Shown in pieces: positions 1-10,436 of a DNA stretch of 29,909 nucleotides. The DNA is taken from assembly GCA_003833135.1 (NCBI GenBank), contig QZLH01000508.1, forward strand, positions 9,163 to 39,071, given 5' to 3'. The position numbers and the translations under genes are program-made. Every line of letters begins with the position of its first letter. Position 1 is the stretch's first letter. The notes under the pieces were generated by a model. That model was given only the letters and a program-made list of their open reading frames with translations. It was not told where the DNA came from and did no database searches. Source of the DNA: Oehlia diaphana. Its lineage: Eukaryota > Glomeromycota > Glomeromycetes > Glomerales > Glomeraceae.

Positions 1-967
1 AGTTATAATTAATTTATTATTATTTACGTTGATCAAAGGATCAACATGGAAATTATTATATAAACCCCAACCTTTTGACTTAGTACGGGAGTTCCTTCCC
101 TTCCTATTTTTCTTTTACCTTCAAATTTTACTTTTAATAAATATTTTAATGTTAATAATTACTTAATATCATATTTACGATTTTATATGATCATTTTATT
201 TTATATTTAATAAACAACTGTGTTATAATGACATATTCTTACATAATAAAGAATAAACTTTTTGTTAAATTATAAATTTTATGATTATACGAAATGAACT
301 TAATTCTTGTGATGTACAGAGTGGCAGAAGCTGTCATTGCAATATAATCTTATAAAAGTCATTAGTTTATATATCTTTGGTTACTTTTCAAGTTTACTTA
401 GAGTGGCAAAGATAATTTGAATATAACTTTTTTGATTTGTTCTATTAAACTGGGTAGCATCAAGAATCAGCTCATAATAGTATTTTAATAAATTTGTAAC
501 TTAGTTAATTTTGATCTTAATTAATTTTTTGTAATATTAACAAAATTAAGTTAGTTGTTTATTTGAGAATTATTATTATATAGTTTGTATACTAATAAAA
601 AACACAATGTGAAAATATTATGTAGTAATAACTGCTGAAAGTGAAAACATCATGTATTTATCATATATTTTAAAAATTATATAATTAAGACAAGACATTA
701 CGACATTATATATGATTATACATTATTATTTTAACTTTATAATAAGCATTGACATTGAACTTTTAGGTCTGGTTAGTTAACAGAATAATTATCTGCTAAG
801 TTTTACTGTTTTATTGGTCTAATTCTTATCGGTTTAAAATAATAAGAAGCGTAAGTTTATTTAGTATATATATATTTTTTTTATTAGAATCTTATTAATA
901 GTCAGATGACGGTACAAGAAAGAATAAAACCTGATTGCCTGACTAGAAAAAAATTATTCAATCTCCA
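1..967. other. A/T-rich intergenic DNA
   Basis: I see no open frame, structured RNA or clear repeat here beyond short A and T runs. It lies downstream of the minus-strand membrane-protein gene and probably holds its 3' untranslated region in the last few hundred bases. Confidence 0.5.
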
Positions 968-1957
968 CTAATGTTTGAAGTGGACGGTAAGAAGACCAAC
1001 TCTTATACGATTAAATGGTATGTATAATTCCGTAATTTTCATCCAAATAATCATATATTCGGATAAATAAGTAAAAGTATAAACAGCAAAAATAAAGGAA
1101 ATGATAAAATATGAAATCCAAAAACAGTACTCGAAATTCCCCCATGAAAATATTTGTAATAAAATTTCTAAAACTATTAAAGTTAATACAAAAGGAATAA
1201 GTTGTACAACAATCATACAAACAATAACCGTTATAGTATCAAAAATATAACATAGTATAGGAATACTAAACAAAAAGAATCCAACCCAAAAAAATGAGAA
1301 ATTAATTTTCCATTTGATTTTTTCATATGTAAAATTTGTGAAAAGATTCACAATAAAAAAAAAGTTTTGAAAAATGCATACTATCAATATGATAGTACTT
1401 AATGTTGAAACTGAATTATTATGATAAAGTAAAGCCCCTTCACAAATAGTAAATATGATTTGGAAATGAAAACCAATCGGAATTATATCAATCAATTCAA
1501 AAAAATTGATAATGACTTTAATAAGTCCTAAAAAGAAATAGATGCCACTAAGATTTGCAACATATTGTCTAGAAAGATTCAAAACAATCGTTGTGATTGA
1601 TAAAATATTCAATTGTACGTGCAAAAATTCATTTTCTACTTCTGAATATTTATTAATAATAATGATGATAACCGATAAAATCATCCATAAAATAAAGGAC
1701 ATTCCACCTCTATAAATTGAACCAAAACCTAGGCCTAGATCTATTGCTATTTTAACACAATCAATAAATACAGTTGATCCATGTAAAAACCAATGTGTCG
1801 AAATATTGTTTCTGATATCCGACTTAAGAAAACGGAACGCAAAAAACAATTCAATACAAGCAATGAAAGCATCAATAATAGTAAGCCAATTGTATTCGAT
1901 AGTGTTATTATCAGTATCATGAAATAAAAAAACTGTATTAACGCTTTGAGTATTCAT
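968..1957 (-). CDS. Multi-pass membrane protein, family unrecognised
   Basis: An uninterrupted frame of 329 residues, by far the longest intronless ORF of the window. The protein is strongly hydrophobic, with about eight to ten candidate membrane helices: roughly residues 24-43, 57-76, 84-101, 113-135, 138-160, 184-207, 221-243, 245-268 and 272-300. Short polar loops separate them, with K/R/D/E groups near 44-55, 102-112 and 209-217. A Trp-Phe-Leu-His-Gly stretch near 56-60 and a Tyr-Arg-Gly-Gly turn near 82-85 are the only distinctive motifs. There is no signal peptide; the first ATG follows an in-frame stop. Such a length without stops in DNA this A/T-rich argues for a real gene. I cannot assign a family or transported substrate. 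The 3' end is a TAG at 968-970. Confidence 0.75.
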   Translation of the reverse strand: MNTQSVNTVFLFHDTDNNTIEYNWLTIIDAFIACIELFFAFRFLKSDIRNNISTHWFLHGSTVFIDCVKIAIDLGLGFGSIYRGGMSFILWMILSVIIIIINKYSEVENEFLHVQLNILSITTIVLNLSRQYVANLSGIYFFLGLIKVIINFFELIDIIPIGFHFQIIFTICEGALLYHNNSVSTLSTIILIVCIFQNFFFIVNLFTNFTYEKIKWKINFSFFWVGFFLFSIPILCYIFDTITVIVCMIVVQLIPFVLTLIVLEILLQIFSWGNFEYCFWISYFIISFIFAVYTFTYLSEYMIIWMKITELYIPFNRIRVGLLTVHFKH

Positions 1958-2030
1958 TCTGCAAATAAACGGTAAAAAATTTATAGTCGGGACACTCGTA
2001 TATTCAAATATTTTATGTTTATAGGACCTG

Positions 2031-2082
2031 AAACGGCGGATCGGCGGATCGGCGATAATCGGCGAATCGGCGTTTCGCCGAA
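2031..2082. repeat. GC-rich CGGCGGAT-type short tandem repeat with hairpin
   Basis: About 50 bases of CGGCGGAT/CGGCGATAAT/CGGCGAAT units stand out from A/T-rich surroundings. The last unit and the following TTCGCCG form an inverted repeat (CGGCGAA with TTCGCCG, 7-nt loop). The TTCGGC/GCCGAA word recurs inside the element at 27177-27616, so this may be a scrap of a dispersed repeat. Confidence 0.6.
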
Positions 2083-2189
2083 ATGCCTATGTATATTTAT
2101 TATTATACATAGAAGATGCTTAGAAAAGAAATATTTCAAATCGTGTGACCTTTCATTTGAATGGTGTGTCACATGATGCACTGGGTATC

Positions 2190-3120
2190 TGCTAATTTTG
2201 GTAAGACGGTAAATAAACTAATAACTTGATTGTGACGTTCTATGAATAATTTAAATTAGTTTAGTGCATTCTTAAAACCGGCAAGGGCTTCGAGTTGAAA
2301 AGTTCTCAAAAAATTTAAGCACCGAAATTCTATTTTATTATATAGGATCAATGATCACTACATGCTGTATGTTATAATTTATGAAAATCATTAGTAAACA
2401 TGAGATAAAATAAATCATTTTAGTACTTTGAATTAATAATTAAATTGATAACAAACTTATATCCTATGAAGACATTAGAATTTTGAAAAAAATTATATTA
2501 AAAAAACTGAATTTGTAATTTTTATAAAGTGTATTTATGAAATTTATAAATAACTTACAAAGTATGAAATAATTTTAATGGAAGCTTCCTATAATTATCT
2601 ATGCTATTGATTTATAGTTACAATAAAAGTTTCAATTTCTGTATCACCTTCTAATTGTATAACAATTTTAAATATGTAAAATTTTGAACTTCCATATATA
2701 ATGAATCCTAACCAAAATTAAAACTGGTACTAATATAACTTCATTATTTTCAAATGAACAGATAAAATTACCAGATTATTTATACATTCGAAAACCAAGT
2801 ACGTTGATTGAAAAATTATTTTCAACTATTAACTTTATCAGATAGTTGATCATTAAACTAGCTACTTGACCTTTACATTTATTCTTAAATGAATTAATTC
2901 AAATCCATCATAACTACCAGCCATGATAAATAAAGTCAAATTTATATAAAGAATCTTCTTTTCAGTACGAATAACTAGTAAAGTATTTTTTTTTTATCGT
3001 CCAATTTGAAATAAGTTTAGGTTTGAATAAAACCAGACTCCTTAACTTTCTTCATATCTTGTTTATTACGAAAGTATGAATAATTTTATGCGTCTTTTCT
3101 ATCTAAACATTTTTAATAAA
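2190..3120. other. A/T-rich intergenic DNA
   Basis: No supported gene, repeat or RNA. Only short chance ORFs and T runs. Confidence 0.5.
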
Positions 3121-3130
3121 GACCACACTG

Positions 3131-3660
3131 CATTTCTTGGCGATGAAAAAATTTTTTAGTAAAAGAAATTAAATAAAAAAAACACGAAACGAAAAAAAAT
3201 ACAATATTTAATTCTTACCATTGTAATGCAGCAGTTCGTAAACCCTATCTGGACCTAAAAAGACAAAATATTTTTTAGTAAAAGAAATTAACGAAGCAAA
3301 AAATAAATTCAGCGCTTACCATAGTACCACAGCGTCTATCTGGACGACTGAACCTAAAAAAGACGAAAAAAAATGATTAGTAAAAGAAATTATAAAATAA
3401 TTTACAACCAAGAAATGAAATTTTGGCGCTTACCATAGTACCGCAACGATGAACTGGGTCTGAAAAGACAAAAAAAAATTTTTTTTTTAGTAAAAGAAAT
3501 TAAGAAAATACGAAAATTCGGCGCCAACCGCAGTACCGCATTACCGATCTGAACGAAAAAGCAAATTTTTTCTTGTAAAATAAATTAAATAAAAAAATAT
3601 TTTTTTTTTAATGTATTAACTTAATCTGGCCGAATCTAAAAACCTAAAGGAAATGAAAAG
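3131..3660 (-). repeat. Degenerate ~85-119-bp tandem array resembling micro-exons and introns
   Basis: The word TTAGTAAAAGAAATT recurs at about 3156, 3275, 3377 and 3487, with a decayed copy near 3570, and each copy has a second conserved block CGCTTACCATAGTACCGC. Read on the minus strand the units become donor GTAAGCGC, a branch-like TTTTACTAA, and a T-rich acceptor ending TTTTAG or TTTCAG. The intron-like parts are 69, 80, 65 and 83 nt. They separate exon-like parts of 20 (3529-3548), 26 (3434-3459), 34 (3320-3353) and 36 nt (3219-3254). Joining the last three leaves a 32-codon open frame. Either these are tandemly duplicated exon-intron units of a decayed gene, or a minisatellite that carries splice-like words. 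No long ORF lies nearby. Confidence 0.6.
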
Positions 3661-3669
3661 AATAAATTA

Positions 3670-4620
3670 CTCTTCAATTGTTTTTCTAAGAAAAAAACAA
3701 GTAGTTGAATAACTATTTGAGGTTAAGTGTTAATTTTGCTTAATAAATACCCCTGCATAGAACTATTATTTAGTCTCATATATAAAATATTTCAGGGATA
3801 ATGATCGCCAGATAAATCTGTTCATTTCATTCATAACAAGAGTTCATGTTTAAAGGGAAGTTAAGACTATAAAATATAAAAAAATATATGAAATGTGATT
3901 TATTTTGAACTTGTTTGACATTCATAAATATTTTTAACTCATATTAATTTTAATAATATAAGGACGGTGACATTTATCAAAAATCTACGTTACACACCTA
4001 ATAAGGATCATGTGATTTTAAGACAATCAGAAATTTACACAATTCAGCATTTCCGATTTATAACAATAAAAATTTGACATTTAATTTAAAATTAGCATAT
4101 TAAATATCCGTTTATTGCGAGTTGATGTGTAAACAATCTATGATATAATAAGCAAACTTGCAAGATTTGTAATGAAAACTAATAAATACAATGAATAATA
4201 CATAATTAATAAGTGACATATATGACGTAATAACAGTTTAGTAAAATTCCAGAAAGAAAAAATCAAAAAAATAATAAAATGCTTATGTCTTTTTACCAAT
4301 TTATCGAACATAAATGTCAGGTATAATTTTAAATATGATATTTTATCATTCGTGGTGATTGTCACACCACGTATCATATTTTTTAAATCCTATTCATCAC
4401 GAATCTCCAGTGCAATAAATGGAAAAATATGAAAACGAAAAAAGATTACAGAAAAAAATGATAAAAATTTAAGTCTTATTATGTAATTTATGAGAAAATC
4501 TTAACAAAACCGATTACTAACCAATTTATAGGGAATTCTATAAAATGGTTACGTTAATAAATCGGCTATTCTATTAATAACATTAAAGTTGGTACTATAA
4601 CTAGAATTCCATTCAATTTT
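3670..4620. other. A/T-rich intergenic DNA
   Basis: No supported gene. A 79-codon minus-strand frame at 4138-4377 has only the I/L/F/Y bias expected of chance frames in A/T-rich DNA. Confidence 0.45.
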
Positions 4621-4625
4621 TCGAA

Positions 4626-4789
4626 ATGAATAATCTTGCCAAATTTCTCATGTTGGTATTTACAATTGGTCTATTATAATGAGTCGGTATTGTGAATGGA
4701 TTAGAGGGTAAATAATTAATTATAAATTAAAATTAATGGAATATTTTTTTTTTTTTTTAGTGATTTCAGAATTTTTTATCCTAATTTAG
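4626..4789 (+). pseudogene. Possible relic of a small secreted-peptide gene (signal-peptide exon)
   Basis: ATG at 4626 opens a 17-codon frame, MNNLAKFLMLVFTIGLL, with the n-region plus hydrophobic core of a signal peptide. Two adjacent stops (TAA, TGA; 4677-4682) follow, and the frame then resumes with VGIVNGLE up to a GTAAAT donor at 4708. A 53-nt intron with a long T run and TAG acceptor (4760) leads to a second exon of nine codons ending at 4789. If the two stops were sense codons this would be an ordinary signal-peptide exon spliced to a short exon. The match is short and could be chance. Confidence 0.22.
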
Positions 4790-4799
4790 CTGATGAGTT

Positions 4800-5680
4800 A
4801 ATTACTGGGAATTTTTAATTCAACAACAATAAAAGAATAGAAAATACCACCAGCACATGTTCGCTTTGCTAAAATTTACTTACCTGTTATTTTACTTTTG
4901 ATCCTTGTGATTTTTTTATTTATTCATAACGACCCATAAAAAAAACAGTAGCCGGATTTGTTTCCAGATTACACGGTTTGTGCACATGATCTGGATGATT
5001 GTTTTCGGTAATTATAAACTTTTTATTGATCGATCATTGTTATCCTTAATAAAATGAAAATAACAGTTCAAACAATTCTAATCGGAAAAATTTCAATACT
5101 TTTTCATTTGATTGAGAAATTGTTGATTTTCTAAAATTAGAATACAAGAAAAAAAGAATTTTACCATATCGGAGTTATTTATTGATTTCATTGAGTAAAA
5201 ACCGAAAATGTGATTGAATCTACAATTACAATTACAAGTAAAATAAAAAAAAAAATTATAAGAACAAAAGCTGTCAAATATTATTGTAAATATTTTTCTC
5301 TTGTATATGATAGTTTTTATCAAATGTAAATTTTTATAATAATTTTCTAGAAATTAATTACTTGATAATGTTTATTTGTTATATTTTATTAGTATTTTGT
5401 ATATCAATCAATCAATAACGAAAATCAATACTTAAAATAAAGTTAAGGCTTGTAACATAAAAAAATTTTTATTATTATTATTTTATAAACAAATTAATTC
5501 TCTTTAAAGGAAATTTATTGAAATTTACATCTGTAATTGTCTTACATGTACAGTACTTTATTATTTTTTTTTAAAAAAAAGGGGGTAAAAAAAAAGAAAA
5601 ACAACAGATATAAAAAAAAGAGAATAAGAATTAAGATTATAAAGTTATACCATTTTTATTTTAAATTAGAAAAGAATCAA
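4800..5680. other. A/T-rich intergenic DNA with homopolymers
   Basis: No supported gene. It contains T/A homopolymers and a short G run (near 5562-5600). The 76-codon minus-strand frame at 5093-5323 is compositionally noise. Confidence 0.45.
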
Positions 5681-5687
5681 AAGATAT

Positions 5688-6050
5688 GTGATACAGGCGG
5701 AGGTGCTATATGATTATTATATGTATACAAATAATTATTATGATTATCATTACTGTTTTATTATGAATATGATTATTAATATCTGGTGTCGTGGAAGGGT
5801 TAAAATAATTTTAGAATTATTCAAAAAAAGTCATCTTTTTGATCAGTATTACTTAAGAAAACTTGAAAAATGGAAGGAAGATAAGAAATAAGAAGCAGTA
5901 AAAGAGGATTTGAATAAATTTATAGTAATAGGATTTAAATGTATAGGGATAGAATAAGGGTTATACCAGAAGTTTCTTTAACTTTAGTAAAAGAGGAAGT
6001 ATTAGACACTATACTAATCATAGTAATACTGCGGATTTATTAACTTGCAA
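5688..6050 (+). pseudogene. Possible decayed coding fragment, unrecognised
   Basis: A 67-codon frame (5688-5891) becomes coding-like in its second half (charged K/E/D residues with L and Y). After its stop the same frame continues with an acidic/basic stretch for about 20 codons. A shift to another frame near 5955 then gives a further 26 open codons, beginning RVIPEVSLTLVKEE. The sudden balanced composition suggests a decayed gene with one stop and one frameshift. I do not recognise the family, and chance is a live alternative. Confidence 0.2.
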
Positions 6051-6059
6051 AAAATAATA

Positions 6060-6737
6060 TACAATATATGGCTTTTTTAGAAAATTATTTAAGACTCTTG
6101 AGTCTTGACGAGAACTACTTCATATTTTCAATAATGTTATGGAGTAGTAATCATGTAATCAGTATATAGTAGGGGCTACTAATTGGTTAACATCACATCC
6201 ATAAGTAATTTTTTTTATCTTCATTTAAAAATATTTAATTTTTGTGTCATTAAAAAAGGGTAAAATTATTCCTCACCTCTAAACATTGATTGGCTAATTA
6301 ACACTACACGGGAAATTTATTTTATGTTTTTGTTTAGAAAAAAAAAACTTAATGAATGATCAAAGCAAAATTAATTTTATAATCTTTAATAACAAAGACT
6401 TTATTTTATAAGTATTTTAAGAAATACTGATCAAAATCAAGAAATATACATTTTTTTTTTTTATAGCAAAGAAGTAATTGACGTTTATTTATTTACTAAA
6501 TATATAAAAAAACAAGTCAAAGACAAGAGCGCTATAAAGATAAAAAAAAAATGTTATTTCTTATATTTCTTAAATTTTTTAACAACTGGAATAATTATTT
6601 AAAATCACATTTTACATAAAAAGTAATAGTATAAGTTGATAGTAAGCACTCGTAAAACTTATATTCATTGATAAAAAAATAATTCTTGTTTTTTAAAATA
6701 AAATAACATAATCATTTAACAAATAAAAAAAAAATAT
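6060..6737. other. Intergenic DNA downstream of the pseudokinase gene
   Basis: A/T-rich with A and T runs (near 6450 and 6725). It must hold the 3' untranslated region of the minus-strand gene ending at 6738. I see no other gene. Confidence 0.5.
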
Positions 6738-9147
6738 TTATATGTCATGTTCCTTACAAAATTCAATAGCAGGTTCATAATCACCATAAGCAGCTAATTT
6801 CAGATAATATTTAGCTTTTTCTATATCTTTTGTACAACCAATACCATTGTAATACATATTTCCAGCGTTATACATTGCTACTTTAAAACCATCTTCAGCA
6901 GCTTTTTCAAAATATTTAAGAGCTTCTGAAAAATTTTGATCAACACCTTTGCCATGATATAAACAATCACCATATCTTACTTTTGCTTCAGGGAATTCAT
7001 TTGCTTCATCATTAGCAACTTCTTTAAATAATTCAGCAACGATTTCATCTTTAATTGTAGGGTCCTCAATCAATCCTTTCAAAATGTAATATGCTTTATA
7101 ATATTTTGCTTTGATTTGATTACGGTTTGCTACACCTCCTGCATTACCAAGGTTTGCATAAGCTTCAAAACATTTATATGCAGTTATTACATCTCCAACT
7201 AATTTATCATGTTTATTATACACCATATGTTGTTTTTCTGCATCAGCGAGTGTCATATATTTAAATGATTCAAGATCTGGAAGGACGTATGCATCAATGT
7301 TGTCTGCTCGTTTTGGACGAGACTTTTGCATAGAGTTGTTTCTGCTGTTTTCTCTTAGGTTTGGACCATTAGAACTTGATGTAACTTGTGAATATTTCTT
7401 GAAACAATTACTAAGAACTTCTAATATTTTTGAGATTTTTGGCCTAAAATCTGGGTCATGATGAACGGCTAAAAATATGTAAAAAAAAAAAAAGAATCAA
7501 ATTAAGTACAACAAATAAAATTGTAATTTAAAATATTTTCTTTTACATACCTTCAATTTCTAATTGTTTGAATTCCTCTGGCATTTGACTATTTTCAGAA
7601 AATGGTTCTCTATACATTTTATTATGCACCTTATCAATTATATCTAAATTACTATTACTATCTTGATATGGAATTCTTTCTTCAGCAATTTCCCAAAGTA
7701 AGATTCCAAAACTATAAACCTCACATCTTTGTTCATATTTGTAATAAACCTCACTTCTTTTATTGTAATTTGGCACTCTACCCAACAATTCAGGTGCACA
7801 ATAACGAATTCGGTCTAAGTTTATGTTTGGAAAACACATAGCGCCACAATGGTAACGAGTTATTGGGAAATTTGTAAGTTTTGCTGTCTCATTAAGTGTA
7901 ATTAATATATTCTTAGCCCTAATATCACTGTAAACAATCTTTAAAAAAAAGAAAAAAAAAAATATTAAACCATTAAATAAAAATTTCGTTAATTAAAAGC
8001 CGATTATAAAATTACCTCAAAGTCTCTTAAAAAATTTAATCCACGAGCAATTTCAAGAGATATACGTAATTTTGATTTAAGGTCGAAATCATTTTTATTT
8101 TGATAAAATTCACGCAAATTTCCACGTTCAGCCCATTCAGTTACCAAATACCATTGATTTCCATCAGAAATTATTCCATGAAATTTTATGATGTTTTGCC
8201 AATCATGAAGTTCTTTAAGAATTGTAATTTGATTTTGTAAAGCCATTTGATATTGTAAATCCACATGTTCATCTCTACCATAGATAAGCTTAAAAGCGAA
8301 TTCAGCACATTTATTCGTTTTTTTATACCATTTATATACACGTCTATAATTATCTATTTTCCCATTATCATCACTTTCATAATCAGAAAGTTCTAGTGGA
8401 TGAACCTGAAAGATATCACTTATTTTTGTTTCACTTTTAGAAGTTCCTCTCGTAATTTTTTCCATTGTATTTTTCATTGCATTAACTTTTACAATTGTTG
8501 AAAAAAACTTTTTAATTGAGTCTGCGAAGCAGTCATTATCATCAATACCAACCACCATTTCTTGTAAATACTATAATTTATTAAAATAATATAAATTAAT
8601 TTTATGTTTCAATAATATACTCAAATTTTTTTAATCTTACTTTAAATAAATCATCTTGATCGGATTTTAATTGTTCAAGTTCATCAACAATTTCAACTTT
8701 AATAGAAAAAGACAATAAGTTAATAAACCTGTCGAATTCCATACATAATTCTTTAAAAATTTTCTCAATATTTTTCTCTTTAAGGTATTTTATCAAAGTT
8801 TTCATTTGAGAGATTTCTAATATAAATTTTTTAATTTGTTTTATAATAGTAGATAATTCTTGTAAACGTATATAATTTATTTTATTAAAAAAATCTTCTC
8901 TGTATTTTTTTTTATCTCTAAGATCTCTTACAGCTAATTCTGCAATATGAACTCGATTTTTTAATATTTCACAAGTTCGTTGATTGTATTCAGCAACATC
9001 TACTAATTCGATGATTTCGTTAAAAAAATTTTCAATTTTATTAATTATAGGAAGAAATTTTGCAAATGGAACAATCATTAAAGCACTGTCTTTTAAATTT
9101 TCAGCGAAATCATCTTTTTTATTATTTTTTGATCCATCATCTTCCAT
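6738..9147 (-). CDS. MLKL-like four-helix bundle + pseudokinase + Sel1-repeat protein (4 exons)
   Basis: Exons 9147-8641, 8570-8016, 7938-7551 and 7468-6738, joined by introns of 70, 77 and 82 nt (GTAAG, GTAAT, GTATGT donors; TAG, AAG, TAG acceptors), encode 726 residues with no stop. Residues ~20-150 are amphipathic helices resembling the MLKL N-terminal/Cbl-N-like bundle seen in many glomeromycotan kinases. Residues ~250-500 are a tyrosine-kinase-like domain. The lysine of FAFKLI (K263), APE (402-404), YSFGILLWE and the late Arg (492) are kept. The glycine loop is absent, the helix-C Glu position is Gln, HRD reads YSD (357-359) and DFG reads NFP (377-379). Two Sel1 repeats lie at 644-678 and 679-714. 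Known for the family: Sel1 repeats are scaffolds and MLKL bundles act at membranes. Inference: a catalytically dead or weak signalling scaffold. The start is the first ATG, close behind a 25-nt A run. Confidence 0.88.
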
Positions 9148-9191
9148 TCCTAATAATTTACTAATTAATAATTTAATCGAGAAAAAAGAGA

Positions 9192-9216
9192 TTTTTTTTT
9201 TTTTTTTTTTTTTTTT
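9192..9216 (-). promoter_or_regulatory. 25-nt poly(dA:dT) tract upstream of the pseudokinase gene
   Basis: An uninterrupted run of 25 T on the plus strand lies 45 bp upstream of the minus-strand start codon. Rigid poly(dA:dT) tracts commonly exclude nucleosomes in fungal promoters. Its role here is inferred from position only. Confidence 0.35.
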
Positions 9217-9336
9217 ACGAAACTACAATCATCGTTTTATTTATTCATTTATGTGCTGTGCTACCATCGTGATCAGAAATCCAACGCACAATGTTTATAG
9301 TGGCGTGTGACGGGCGGCTAGGGATTGGAATCGATT

Positions 9337-9358
9337 ATCGAATCTTTGTAGATTCGAT
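9337..9358. repeat. Perfect 9-bp inverted repeat (hairpin)
   Basis: ATCGAATCT, loop TTGT, then AGATTCGAT: a perfect 9-bp stem. It follows a small GC-rich patch (9301-9330) and lies about 190 bp upstream of the pseudokinase start. Function unknown. Confidence 0.5.
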
Positions 9359-9754
9359 TGTTTGTTCCTTAAAGGATAATCCATTTTAAGCTTTAATAAT
9401 TAATTTTGTGATCAGTAAATATATAAATTCTGAATTAAAATTGTAAAATCAATTATTAAGAAATTATACTGTATATCGTTTCTAATACTCAACTGTAAAT
9501 TACTATAAAATCGTTGCTGATCATTTGCTGATCATTTCTGTCATTTTTAAGTTTTTGAAGGCCATTATCGATCAATTTTTCTATTTTGAAAATATATTAA
9601 ATATTTTAAACCATGCATTTAATCTTTGGATGCAATGTTGAATTAATTTTTTTGTTTAATTTCAATTTTCTCTCACTCGATTTTGAATCTGCGCCTGATC
9701 TATCACCCCATTCCATATTTATTATATTTGATTAGCTTTTAGGGTCCAGTTAAC

Positions 9755-9795
9755 ATGCGGTTGGCGCAGTAGGATGGACTATTATTATTTTTTTT
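9755..9795 (+). other. tRNA 5'-half-like fragment with A box
   Basis: TGGCGCAGTAGG (9762-9773) fits the eukaryotic pol III A-box consensus TRGYNNARNNGG exactly, preceded by TGCGGT as an acceptor-arm-like start. No B box (GGTTCGANTCC) or 3' half follows; a T run begins at 9787. At most this is a truncated tRNA or tRNA-derived SINE head, not a functional tRNA. Confidence 0.2.
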
Positions 9796-9975
9796 TCTTT
9801 CAGTTTTTCCTTTAATGGTTAAACCAACTAAATTTATTTTTTTTTTCGTGATAACAAAAAAAAAAAAAAAAAAAAATTTTAATAATTTTTTTTTTTTTTT
9901 TATTTTTTCTTTAAAGGTTAAAAAAAAAAAAATTTTTTTTTTTTTTTTTGAAAAAAAAAAAAAAAAAAAAAAAAA
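9787..9975. repeat. Alternating A and T homopolymer block
   Basis: Nearly 190 bases made of runs of 8-25 A or T, with several adjacent A-run/T-run pairs able to fold back on each other. Such blocks are prone to assembly error, so run lengths are uncertain. Confidence 0.7.
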
Positions 9976-10018
9976 GATTTACTAACTTTGTTTTTTTAAT
10001 AGATGCTACTATCCGTAA

Positions 10019-10037
10019 CCCGTCGCGTTGCGTCGGG
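10019..10037. repeat. GC-rich hairpin in A/T-rich DNA
   Basis: CCCGTCGC, loop GTT, then GCGTCGGG: an 8-bp stem with one T:T mismatch. Short GC-rich subterminal hairpins of this form are a feature of Helitron 3' ends, but no CTRR end is visible at the expected distance on either strand, so the element type is not established. Confidence 0.4.
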
Positions 10038-10436
10038 GATGAGAGTAATAATAAATACACTTATTTTTTATTTGCCATGCAGTGTGAATAGGTCTAGTTT
10101 TTTACTGGTATTAGTAGGAAATAAATAAATATAATAAATTACACAATTTATATGATTATACAAATAACAATGAATTGTGTGCAATTGTTACACAGTTAAC
10201 ATGAAACAAATGTTGCAGTACTATGAAATTTATGATTTATTTATACATTCTACCAAAGATAATTTTTGTATAAGTAGTTTATTGTTACATTTTACAAAAA
10301 AATCTTTTTTTTTTATTTTAAAAAAATTTCATTGTAACATTAAAAAAAATACATATATATTGTTATTATATCTCAAAGAAATTCATAATAGCAATCTATT
10401 GTTATAGAAAAAAAAAATCATCTCACTAATTACGGT

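Noticed and set aside
1011..1220. 69-codon minus frame
   Set aside because: Lies wholly inside the 968-1957 gene in another frame.
1981..2181. 66-codon minus frame across the CGGCGGAT repeat
   Set aside because: Half of it translates the repeat; no other coding sign.
7602..7841. 79-codon plus frame
   Set aside because: Antisense to exon 3 of the pseudokinase gene, which has the conserved kinase motifs.
8984..9310. 108-codon plus frame
   Set aside because: Antisense to exon 1 and then through the 25-nt T run (poly-Phe).
10177..10407. 76-codon plus frame
   Set aside because: I/L/F/K/N composition and poly-T/A content typical of chance frames here.
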